Assembly: GCA_017463255.1 (NCBI GenBank)
Contig: JAFTPP010000034.1
Span: 1-64,000, forward strand
Direction of reading: 5' to 3'
Origin: Lachnospiraceae bacterium
Lineage (GTDB): Bacteria; Bacillota; Clostridia; Lachnospirales; Lachnospiraceae
Length of the DNA: 64,000 nt
The translations under genes were made by a program, and so were the position numbers. The notes under the pieces are model-generated. The model was given only the letters and a program-made list of their open reading frames with translations, ran no database searches and was not told where the DNA came from. This document shows, one piece after another, positions 50,298 to 58,241 of this stretch (positions within the stretch are counted from its first letter, which is position 1; each line of letters starts with the position of its first letter).

Positions 50298-52187
50298 CTA
50301 AACCAGGAAAACTGCTGCTCCGTATGCAGGAAGATCGAAGGAAATGGAATACTCACGAAAATCACAAGGAATCTTTTCTACCGGGATTTCTTTTGGTATT
50401 AAGTGACCCTGTCCGCCATATTCTGTGCTGTCGCTGTTTAACAGAAGTTTTACTTTTTTGGCTTCGCAGATGCCCACACGATAATCCTCTCTTAAAACCG
50501 GAGTCATGTTTAACACTACCAAAATCTTATTTTTACCGCTTTCATCTTTTCTTAAAAAGCTATAAATACTGCGGTCCACATCATCTGCATTAATCCACTC
50601 AAATCCCTGCCAGTCATTATCAATAGAATATAATGCCGGATATTTGCGATAAAGTGCTAATAAATCCCTCACATAATTCTTCATGCCACGATTTAACGGT
50701 TCATTTAACAAATACCAGTCTAACTCTCTGGCTTCGCTCCATTCCCGTTCCTGACCGAAATCCTGTCCCATAAACAATAGTTTTTTACCGGAATGGCAGA
50801 ACATATAAGTATAGCCTGCTCTTAAGTTAGCATATTTATCAATCGTGTACCCCGGCATTTTTTGTACCATAGAGCACTTTAAATGTACTACTTCGTCATG
50901 GGATAACGGTAAAACATAATCTTCTGCATTGTTATAGCTCATGGCAAAAGTCATCTTGTAGTGGTTATTTTTTCTAAACAAGGGGTCTAACTTCATGTAC
51001 TCACAGAAATCATGCATCCACCCCATGTTCCACTTAAAGGTAAATCCAAGGCCGCCTTCCTCCACAGATTTTGTCACATTAGGCCATGCCGTAGATTCTT
51101 CTGCAATAACCATTGCACCACTACCTTGTTTTTCTATGATGGAATTTAAGTGTTTTAAAAATTCGATGGCATCTAAATTCTCGTAACCGCCATATTTATT
51201 TGGCACCCATTGTCCATCCTGTTTTCCGTAATTTAGGTATAACATGGAAGCAACTGCATCCACCCGCAAACCATCAATATGGTATTCCTTTAACCAATAT
51301 AATGCATTGGCTATTAAGAAGTTTTTGACTTCATTTTTACTATAATTAAATATTTTGGTTCCCCAATCAGGATGCTCTCCCAGTCTTTTGTCCGGATGCT
51401 CATATAGGCATGTTCCGTCAAACTCTGCAAGACCATGGGCATCACGGGGAAAATGGGCAGGCACCCAGTCCAAAATAACACCAATTTTATTTTTATGAAG
51501 TGTATTAATTAAATACATGAAATCTTCAGGTGTTCCGTATCGGCTGGTAGGGGCATAATAGCCTGTTACCTGATATCCCCAGGAACCATCAAAAGGATGC
51601 TCCGCAATACCTAACAATTCTACATGAGTATACTGCATCTCTTTTAAATAGCCTACGATTCTGTCTGCAAATTCCCGATAATTATAAAAACCATCCACCG
51701 TTCCGTCCGGATGTTTCATCCACGAACCGATATGGCATTCATAAATGGCAAGGGGAGATTTGTATATATCAGTCTTCTTGCGTTCTTCCATCCATTCTTC
51801 ATCAGACCATAAGTAACCTGAAATATCGGTTACCACAGATGCTGTTTCCGGTCTGAACTGAGCCATATTGGCATAAGGGTCTGCTTTGTAAAGTATGTCC
51901 CCCGATTGGGTAAAAATAACATACTTATATAAGGAGCCAACAGACACGTCTTCCACAAAGCCTGCATAAATTCCTCCGTCGCCTAACTTTGTTAACGGAT
52001 TGGCTTCTTCATTCCATCCGTTAAAATCACCCACAACAGACACCTTTTTTGCATTTGGTGCCCAGACGGCAAAATATACGCCACTCTTATCTCCTTGTGT
52101 CGTTACATGGGCTCCTAATTTCTTATAAATCTCATAATGAGTACCCTGACCGAATAAATACTGATCATCTTCTGATATAAATACCAT
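50298..52187 (-). CDS. glgB: 1,4-alpha-glucan branching enzyme
   Basis: This 629-residue protein starts after GAGGGGG. It has an N-terminal CBM48 domain (YFAVWAPNAKKVSVVGDFNG) and a GH13 barrel: GVILDWVPAHFPRDAHG, the nucleophile Asp in IDGLRVDAVASML, the acid Glu in VIAEESTAWPN and the third Asp in LPLSHDEVVH. It introduces alpha-1,6 branches in glycogen in the cytoplasm. No other glg gene is nearby. The downstream gene on the same strand is separated by a terminator. Confidence 0.96.
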   Translation of the reverse strand: MVFISEDDQYLFGQGTHYEIYKKLGAHVTTQGDKSGVYFAVWAPNAKKVSVVGDFNGWNEEANPLTKLGDGGIYAGFVEDVSVGSLYKYVIFTQSGDILYKADPYANMAQFRPETASVVTDISGYLWSDEEWMEERKKTDIYKSPLAIYECHIGSWMKHPDGTVDGFYNYREFADRIVGYLKEMQYTHVELLGIAEHPFDGSWGYQVTGYYAPTSRYGTPEDFMYLINTLHKNKIGVILDWVPAHFPRDAHGLAEFDGTCLYEHPDKRLGEHPDWGTKIFNYSKNEVKNFLIANALYWLKEYHIDGLRVDAVASMLYLNYGKQDGQWVPNKYGGYENLDAIEFLKHLNSIIEKQGSGAMVIAEESTAWPNVTKSVEEGGLGFTFKWNMGWMHDFCEYMKLDPLFRKNNHYKMTFAMSYNNAEDYVLPLSHDEVVHLKCSMVQKMPGYTIDKYANLRAGYTYMFCHSGKKLLFMGQDFGQEREWSEARELDWYLLNEPLNRGMKNYVRDLLALYRKYPALYSIDNDWQGFEWINADDVDRSIYSFLRKDESGKNKILVVLNMTPVLREDYRVGICEAKKVKLLLNSDSTEYGGQGHLIPKEIPVEKIPCDFREYSISFDLPAYGAAVFLV

Positions 52188-52212
52188 GCCAATACCCCCT
52201 CTCGGATATCAA

Positions 52213-54858
52213 TTAGCAAATAAAGTCTTTTTCTCTCAGAACAATCATATCTTCGCCATCGTATCTCTTACCGAAAATAATATCGAAGAAATGCTTTGGT
52301 GTTTTACGTCCTACACTCCAGATTGCCTCATCAATAATATCGCGGACTTCCTGAAGCGTTACATTATGAGCCCCAGTCTGCATATTGGAAATTCTGGTAT
52401 AAAGGGCAAGTACTCCCATTTCATCAATAGAATATTCCAATTCATATGCATACTTCTGTCCATATTTTACAAGGGACTTAATATCTATTTCTTCTATGTC
52501 AATCTTGGTTGTAAAATGTTCTTCAATACGGCTGTATCTCTTTAACATTCTGCGCATTGCTTTTTTAGTATCTTCTAAAACAACAATTATTCCATTGTTT
52601 TCATTATCAAGATACTTATTCATCTGCTTAAGGGTATCTTCTACAAGTCCACCGGCCTTCTCAACGATAATGGCACCATTCTGCAAACGGCTAAATGTCA
52701 TACCGATGTCTTTCTTATTTAGCGCTTCCCCTGAAATTCTTGCTACTTTTCCCGAGAAATTAGAATCCGTAAGCTGTACACTCTTAATCAGATTTTTCGC
52801 AAGGGACATGGTTCCCGAACCGGGTTCACCTGTTAAAATAACATTTCCTGTAAAGGAAGCAAGTGAAATATCATCCACTGCTCTTGCAATCTGCTTATTC
52901 ATGGAATCAAGCTCAGCAATAGAACCAAAAAGCTCACGTTCTTCCGGTGTCAGTTTTCTTGTATTAGAAAGCTGTTCATAGTACTTATTCTTCTTTTCTT
53001 TCGTATACTGTTCTTCGTACACTTCTTCCTCTTCTCCGTATGCTTCCTCTGCTTCTTCCACAAATTCTTCTGTAGCTTCTGCCTCATACTCTTCTGGGAC
53101 TTCTGCTACTTCCTCAGCTTCCGCCTCATATTCCTCTACGGCTTCTGCCACTTCTTCGGTCTCTGCCTCATATTCCTCTACGGCTTCCACTACTTCCTCA
53201 GCTTCCGCTTCATATTCCTCTACGGCTTCTGCTACTTCTTCAGTCTCTGCTTCATATTCCTCTACGGCTTCCACTGCTTCTTCCGCTTCAACCTCAGTAA
53301 GTTCCTCAAATGAATCTTCTGCTTCTGATTCTTCGTCAGCCTCCTGCAATCCGCTTAAAATAGAAATCTGTGCCAACTCTTCAGGACCCATATCTCTTAA
53401 CAGGGTCTGCTCTTCAAAAACTGTTTCCCGTTCTGTCATGTTGTCTTTTGCAAGCTCGGCATCTGCTACTGCTTCCATCTCCGCAAGCTCATCTCCTGTA
53501 CTTGCTGTATTAAACTGAGACAAAACAGTACCGGACTGTTTTCTAAAGAATTCTTTTACCCCGGTTGCTCTCTTTTCCTCATGCTCACGTTTAACACGTT
53601 CCCACTCTGCCAACACTTCCTCAATGTTTAGCTGACCGGTAATCTGCTTTTCAATACGATCATCCTGAGGCACAACAAGACTAATCTGCCCGTCGTATTC
53701 CTGAGACAGCATATCGGCATACTTCTTTGGAACATCTTCAGTTTCAAAAAACGGTTCACTTACTGTACCTACTTCCACTTCTTCCCGTATCATATCTTCC
53801 CGGTTCTCCTCTGAATGCACTTCGTTAAACAACTCATTGTTACTATCTGAAAAAAAGATTTCCTGCATATTTCCATCCGGTCTTGCTGCCGGTACAGGAG
53901 TTCCCTGTTTTACTATATCTTCGTCAAATTCTGCTATTACTGCACTGATTAATTCTTCCGTTTCCCCACCTACCGTTTCTCTAATGGCACTCTTTTGCAA
54001 CTCTTCGGTGGCTTCTCTTATCGGTTCTTCTTGTTCCAAAACATCCTCTTCATCTTCCATAGTCTCAAACACGGTAGGCATCCCCAACATGTCTTCTTCA
54101 CTAAGCAAATCCTTCATACTTTCTGCAAGTTCTTTTTGAAGATTAATGGTATTAAACTGATTCCCTGCATCAAATGTTTTTACCGCAAAATTAACATCCC
54201 GTACATTAAACTCTCTGGTATCCCCACTGATAACGTTCCCGGAAGTTTTGTTACGGTTTTTATACATATCTTCCTGCGCTTTTGTTAAGGGTTCATGTAA
54301 CATCTTAAGTTCAAGTGCTTTATTAACAAATTTTCCTGTTCCAAACCATAAAGCTATCTCATCACATTCTTCAACACATTTGGTTGCAAGACCTAATCTG
54401 TGATATAAATATGCTAACTCATAGCACCATCTTTCTCTCCGCTCATGCTCCTTTAGCTCTTCTAGTACTTCGATTCTTTCCTCAAGACTAATATCCTGGG
54501 CTTCATACAATCTGTACTGAAGTACATATTTGTCAGCATCGCGGGGTGCCTGACGAACGAATTCCTGATAATATGTAACTGCCTCCACAATATCTTCAAG
54601 CTTTATGGAGAGTTCGCACAAAGAATAAAGAATGGATCTGCTGTTAGGACAACGCTCATATGCTAACATTAATATATCCCTGCTGACATCATAACGTCTG
54701 TTTACCTTATATAAATCGCTGATTTTGGTAAGCATCTGAACACTCTTTACGCGGGTCCAGTCAATAATATCAGCAATGCCCATTGCTTCTTCGTATTGTT
54801 TATTGTTAATCAGAGTATCTATTTCCTCTGCCCGTAGTCTATATTCATACTTGTCCAA
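52213..54858 (-). CDS. TPR / acidic-repeat / degenerate AAA protein
   Basis: This 881-residue protein starts at TTG 54858 behind GAGGTG. Residues 1-200 are TPR-like helical repeats (YEEAMGIADIIDWTRVKSVQ, YDVSRDILMLAYERCPNSRS, CYELAYLYHRLGLATKCVEE). A long disordered acidic region follows; residues about 520-595 hold five near-identical 14-residue repeats (AVEEYEAETEEVAE). The C-terminal ~240 residues are AAA-like with GEPGSGTMSLAKNL, where the Walker A Lys is Thr, and NGAIIVEKAG as the Walker B region, plus a lid (HNVTLQEVRDIIDEAI). It probably does not hydrolyse ATP normally. It may be a scaffold. The gene lies 25 bp upstream of glgB in the same direction. Confidence 0.75.
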   Translation of the reverse strand: MDKYEYRLRAEEIDTLINNKQYEEAMGIADIIDWTRVKSVQMLTKISDLYKVNRRYDVSRDILMLAYERCPNSRSILYSLCELSIKLEDIVEAVTYYQEFVRQAPRDADKYVLQYRLYEAQDISLEERIEVLEELKEHERRERWCYELAYLYHRLGLATKCVEECDEIALWFGTGKFVNKALELKMLHEPLTKAQEDMYKNRNKTSGNVISGDTREFNVRDVNFAVKTFDAGNQFNTINLQKELAESMKDLLSEEDMLGMPTVFETMEDEEDVLEQEEPIREATEELQKSAIRETVGGETEELISAVIAEFDEDIVKQGTPVPAARPDGNMQEIFFSDSNNELFNEVHSEENREDMIREEVEVGTVSEPFFETEDVPKKYADMLSQEYDGQISLVVPQDDRIEKQITGQLNIEEVLAEWERVKREHEEKRATGVKEFFRKQSGTVLSQFNTASTGDELAEMEAVADAELAKDNMTERETVFEEQTLLRDMGPEELAQISILSGLQEADEESEAEDSFEELTEVEAEEAVEAVEEYEAETEEVAEAVEEYEAEAEEVVEAVEEYEAETEEVAEAVEEYEAEAEEVAEVPEEYEAEATEEFVEEAEEAYGEEEEVYEEQYTKEKKNKYYEQLSNTRKLTPEERELFGSIAELDSMNKQIARAVDDISLASFTGNVILTGEPGSGTMSLAKNLIKSVQLTDSNFSGKVARISGEALNKKDIGMTFSRLQNGAIIVEKAGGLVEDTLKQMNKYLDNENNGIIVVLEDTKKAMRRMLKRYSRIEEHFTTKIDIEEIDIKSLVKYGQKYAYELEYSIDEMGVLALYTRISNMQTGAHNVTLQEVRDIIDEAIWSVGRKTPKHFFDIIFGKRYDGEDMIVLREKDFIC
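53085..53290 (-). repeat. tandem 42-bp coding repeats
   Basis: About five copies of a 42-bp unit encode AVEEYEAETEEVAE variants inside the TPR-AAA protein. Copies alternate in two sub-types, giving an 84-bp super-period. High identity suggests recent slippage or unequal exchange, so copy number may vary between strains. Confidence 0.85.
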
Positions 54859-54947
54859 GGTTGCACCTCATATACGTGTAAAAATCAAAAATTATCCAAT
54901 ATATAGTGTTTTATTCCTACTCAGTGTACCATATGAACATGCTGATG

Positions 54948-55808
54948 TCAAAAAATAAGTAGGTTTGTAAGCTGTGCAAATTGTTCCAATGTTAACGCTT
55001 CACCACGGATGGTCTGACTTAGATTCATCTGCTCCAAAACCTTAGAAACTGTCTCCTTAGTCACATTATTAAGACCAGCATTTCCCAAACTGTTTACAAG
55101 GGTTTTTCTCCTTTGGTTAAATGCCGCACGGATTACCTGAAACATGAAATGTTCATCCCTTACTTCAACAGGAGGGTTTTCGTATCTTACAAGCTTAATA
55201 ACCGCACTTCCTACATTGGGTTTTGGCATAAAACAGGTAGGAGGTACATACATCATGATTTCCGGATTAGCATAATATTGAACCGCCAGGGACAAAGCAC
55301 CATAGTCTTTCGTTCCCGGTCCCACCTGCATTCGGTCTGCAACTTCTTTTTGTACCATAATCGTGATAGATTCTAAGGGAACCCTGCTTTCAAACAACCC
55401 CATAATAATGGGCGTTGTAATATAATAAGGAAGATTTGCCACAACCTTGATGGGTTTTCCGTTATTTTTTTCCTGTACAAGCTTATTAATATCCACTTTT
55501 AAAATATCCTGATGAATAATGGTCACATTATCATATTCAGATAAGGTATCCTGCAAAATAGGAATTAAGGCATTGTCAATTTCAACAGCAATAACCTGCC
55601 TTGCACTTTCTGCAAGATACTGTGTCATGGTTCCGATGCCCGGACCAATTTCCAAGACGCAGTCATCTTTGGTTACATCTGCTGCCTTTACAATATTCTC
55701 CAAAATATTTGAATCAATTAAAAAATTCTGTCCGAACTTTTTCTGAAAAGAAAAACCATATTTCTTTAATACTTCTATAGTATGTGTTGGGTTTCCTAAG
55801 GTTGCCAT
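54948..55808 (-). CDS. rsmA: 16S rRNA (adenine-N6,N6)-dimethyltransferase
   Basis: This 286-residue protein is of family length. SAM motif I is VLEIGPGIGTMTQYLAE, and the catalytic motif IV is ANLPYYITTPI. Start GQNFLIDSNILENIVKAAD and the C-terminal helical domain (AFNQRRKTLVNSLGNAGL) are typical. It dimethylates two adenosines in the 3' end of 16S rRNA during ribosome assembly. tatD lies upstream at 36 bp distance, a gene order common in Firmicutes. Confidence 0.96.
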   Translation of the reverse strand: MATLGNPTHTIEVLKKYGFSFQKKFGQNFLIDSNILENIVKAADVTKDDCVLEIGPGIGTMTQYLAESARQVIAVEIDNALIPILQDTLSEYDNVTIIHQDILKVDINKLVQEKNNGKPIKVVANLPYYITTPIIMGLFESRVPLESITIMVQKEVADRMQVGPGTKDYGALSLAVQYYANPEIMMYVPPTCFMPKPNVGSAVIKLVRYENPPVEVRDEHFMFQVIRAAFNQRRKTLVNSLGNAGLNNVTKETVSKVLEQMNLSQTIRGEALTLEQFAQLTNLLIF

Positions 55809-55843
55809 TTTTTATCCTTTCAAAGCTGGTACTTATTCTACTT

Positions 55844-56620
55844 TTATTTCTGAATACGATATAGTCTTAATGCATTTTCATAAGTCTGATTACATATTTC
55901 TTCTTCGCTTAATCCTTTAATTTCCGCCAAAGTCTTAATCACATAAGGAAGATTTAAGGACGAATTGCGCTTTCCCCGATTTGGAACCGGTGAAAGATAT
56001 GGTGCATCTGTTTCAATAACAATCCGGTTCATGGGAATATACTCTGCCGCTTCCTTTGCTTTTTTTGCATTGGAAAAAGTTAATACCCCGCCAAAGCCAA
56101 AATAGAAATCCATTTCCATAAACTGCCTTGCCATTTCTTTTGTATATGAATAGCAATGAACCACGCCGCCGATGTCACCGGCATGCTCTGCCTTCATTAT
56201 ATCATAAGTATCCGCTGCTGCGTCACGGGAATGCACCACAATCGGCAGCTTTTTTTCTCTGGCAAGATTCATCTGACGCACAAACCATTCCTTTTGCGTC
56301 GCATGATCAACCGTATCCCAATAATAATCAAGTCCAATCTCACCAATGGCTACAATTTTTTCTGCAGTGCAATTTGATTCTAACCACTTATAATCCTCAT
56401 CCGTAAGCTCCCCGACCTCATCAGGATGGATACCGATTGCTCCATACATAAAAGGATACTGCTTTATTAACTCTAACGTATCACGGCAACCATCCATACT
56501 CGCTCCCATATTAACCACATGTTCAATTCCTGCTGCAACCATGCTATTTAGCAATTCATCCCTGTCTATATCGAACTGCTCATCATCATAATGAGCGTGT
56601 GTATCGAATATTTTATACAT
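55844..56620 (-). CDS. tatD: TatD-family metal-dependent deoxyribonuclease
   Basis: This 258-residue protein starts at ATG 56620. Metal-binding motifs are present: FDTHAHYDDEQFD, the IGEIGLDYYWD Glu, VVHSRDAA, VVHCYSYT and the ETDAPYLSPVPNRGKRN signature of the family. TatD proteins are 3'-5' DNases with a TIM-barrel fold. It precedes rsmA, with which it probably shares a transcript. Confidence 0.95.
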   Translation of the reverse strand: MYKIFDTHAHYDDEQFDIDRDELLNSMVAAGIEHVVNMGASMDGCRDTLELIKQYPFMYGAIGIHPDEVGELTDEDYKWLESNCTAEKIVAIGEIGLDYYWDTVDHATQKEWFVRQMNLAREKKLPIVVHSRDAAADTYDIMKAEHAGDIGGVVHCYSYTKEMARQFMEMDFYFGFGGVLTFSNAKKAKEAAEYIPMNRIVIETDAPYLSPVPNRGKRNSSLNLPYVIKTLAEIKGLSEEEICNQTYENALRLYRIQK

Positions 56621-56676
56621 AATTTTTGCTCTCTTTCACGGATTTTAACAAATTTTACACTTTTTTAAAAAAATGC

Positions 56677-56705
56677 TTGCAAACCAAAAAACATTATACT
56701 ATAAT
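56677..56705 (+). promoter_or_regulatory. promoter of the tRNA-Lys gene
   Basis: TTGCAA (56677-56682) and TATAAT (56700-56705) with a 17-bp spacer lie 64 bp before the tRNA. Confidence 0.8.
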
Positions 56706-56769
56706 AACACTTGCGTTGTAAACCGAGCCCTTGCATGGAATGGTTGAAAACGGACAGAATAAGATGGAC

Positions 56770-56842
56770 GCGCCTCTAGCTCAGTTGGTAGAGCACCTGA
56801 CTCTTAATCAGGGTGTCCAGGGTTCGAACCCCTGGAGGCGCA
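56770..56842 (+). tRNA. tRNA-Lys (anticodon CTT)
   Basis: The cloverleaf folds: acceptor GCGCCTC/GAGGCGC, D arm GCTC/GAGC, anticodon stem CCTGA/TCAGG around CTCTTAA, and T arm CAGGG/CCCTG with loop TTCGAAC. The anticodon CTT reads AAG (Lys). The discriminator base is A. CCA is not encoded. Confidence 0.97.
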
Positions 56843-56848
56843 CTTGAA

Positions 56849-56894
56849 GGCACCGATTTTGTGGACGTATGAGCCACGGGGTTGGTGTTTTTTC
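56849..56894 (+). terminator. terminator of the tRNA gene
   Basis: GCACCGATTTTGTGG pairs with CCACGGGGTTGGTG, with some wobble pairs, and is followed by TTTTTTC. Confidence 0.75.
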
Positions 56895-56976
56895 TTTGTT
56901 ATCTTTGACAATAGAATACAAATAGAATTCCTCTAAAAAATGAATAATTGCCTGAATAGGCATGATAATAGTGACA

Positions 56977-57006
56977 AATGAGTACTGTGAATAAGCAGTA
57001 CTCATT
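56977..57006. repeat. perfect 11-bp hairpin within the Rpn unit
   Basis: AATGAGTACTG and CAGTACTCATT with an eight-base loop. It lacks a U-rich tail on either strand and is downstream of the Rpn gene. It may be a structural or recognition element of the unit rather than a terminator. Confidence 0.7.
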
Positions 57007-57084
57007 ATTTGATTGTTTAGATAAGCGCTTTAGGCAATGTACTTAACTCCCGGCGCACAGATAGGTTGTTACATCAAATATACT

Positions 57085-57939
57085 CTACATTTCTTCCTGA
57101 AACTGCTCAACAGAGTTTACTTGTGCAACAAGTTCCAGCCAATGATTCAATACTTCCATCTTCTTTTCAGAAAGTATCTGAGCAGAAAGCTCTGTCGGTA
57201 CCTCACCCATTCGTTTAAGAAATAGCAAAATAGCTTCCGCTTTTCCTTCCGCTTTTCCTTCCGCTTTTCCGGACTTATACTCATCCTTCAACATCTCTTC
57301 TAAGGTCATATACCGAACCTCCATTTCCCTGCTTAACTTAATGTCTTTTATGGAGATTTGAAGTCTCTTCACATAATCATCTTCAAAATCCGTCATACTT
57401 TCATCAAGTTCTGAACCTACGAATTCCAGAAACTTTACCAGTTCTTTTGGCGCTTCATTCGCATTCTCTCCTTTGGTACTTAAGAAATAGGTTTTTCTAC
57501 CATCTCTCATATTCATGGACAAATCCTGGACACAACGACTCTCAAATTCATAGAGATACTTTCTTTCTCCATAAGGGTCAAAGTCACATACAAAGATGAC
57601 AAACCCCTTTGGAAGCTCCGAATACTCATATCCGGCAGTTAACATATCCATATCAATCTGACTATGGTAGTACCTAGCCCTTTTCCCTAAATATTCTTGC
57701 GACTGTGCCTGCATTTCCACATTATAACGGGTATTATCCTTGTCTTTGGCATAAACATCAAGCCGCACACCTTTATATCGTGGATTATAAACCATGCTCT
57801 TTTCTTTATCTACTTCGACTCTGGCTATTTCGATACCAAGCACCATCTCCAAAAATCGTTTGCAGTTGTCACCTTGACACATAACTGCTGCAAACATGAA
57901 GCTATTTTTAATGGTAAGTTCCTGTAATGTTTTTTTCAT
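57085..57939 (-). CDS. Rpn family recombination-promoting nuclease (PD-(D/E)XK type)
   Basis: This 284-residue protein starts after AGGAGG. The N-terminal region has the Rpn pattern FMFAAVMCQGDNCKRFLEMVLG. The nuclease core is seen as VRLDVYAKDKDNTRYNVEMQ, with Asp61 and the E-x-Q of this family (Glu75, Gln77). The C-terminus has a GKAEGKAEGKAE stretch caused by a 12-bp repeat. Rpn proteins cut DNA and promote recA-independent recombination. They are frequently numerous in Lachnospiraceae genomes. The gene is inside the inverted repeats of 56920-57975. Confidence 0.9.
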   Translation of the reverse strand: MKKTLQELTIKNSFMFAAVMCQGDNCKRFLEMVLGIEIARVEVDKEKSMVYNPRYKGVRLDVYAKDKDNTRYNVEMQAQSQEYLGKRARYYHSQIDMDMLTAGYEYSELPKGFVIFVCDFDPYGERKYLYEFESRCVQDLSMNMRDGRKTYFLSTKGENANEAPKELVKFLEFVGSELDESMTDFEDDYVKRLQISIKDIKLSREMEVRYMTLEEMLKDEYKSGKAEGKAEGKAEAILLFLKRMGEVPTELSAQILSEKKMEVLNHWLELVAQVNSVEQFQEEM

Positions 57940-58211
57940 ATGTTTTCCTCCTAAATGATTAGAGGAATTCTATTTATATAACTATCATATAAGATATCCG
58001 TAAAAAAACAAGTGGTCCAAGCTACTTTTTTACTCAAAAATGAAACAAAAATACCATTTTATTTAAGTAATCACTCAAACAAACAAATGTGCTTGTTGAT
58101 TTTGCACAATTTGATTAAGTGCTTTTTGAAGTGTTTTACTGAAAAGTTAAATAAACGATGACAAGCCAAAAATAGTGTGCTATGGTAGGATTGTGAAAAG
58201 TTTAATTTTTA

Positions 58212-58225
58212 TAGCAATATTGCTA
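58212..58225 (+). promoter_or_regulatory. 14-bp perfect palindrome in the GH43 upstream region
   Basis: TAGCAATATTGCTA lies 17 bp before the start codon, over the likely transcript start and leader of the GH43 gene. The 302-bp gap (57940-58241) otherwise holds only the Rpn promoter side and no gene. An operator role is possible but unproven. Confidence 0.45.
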
Positions 58226-58241
58226 CAAAATGGGAGGTATT

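Larger units (their letters stand above)
56920..57975. repeat. Rpn gene unit enclosed by perfect 17-bp inverted repeats
   Basis: AAATAGAATTCCTCTAA at 56920-56936 is the exact reverse complement of TTAGAGGAATTCTATTT at 57959-57975. Past the ends, a further four bases match with one change. Inside lie the Rpn-type nuclease gene (57085-57939) and a strong stem-loop. No clear short target duplication is visible. Confidence 0.8.

Noticed and set aside
53085..53290. CRISPR-like array
   Set aside because: The repeats are contiguous 42-bp coding units in frame with no unique spacers, inside a large gene.
57240..57275. Short tandem repeats CCTTCCGCTTTT as a regulatory or CRISPR signal
   Set aside because: They encode the GKAEGKAEGKAE stretch of the Rpn protein, which is common in this family.
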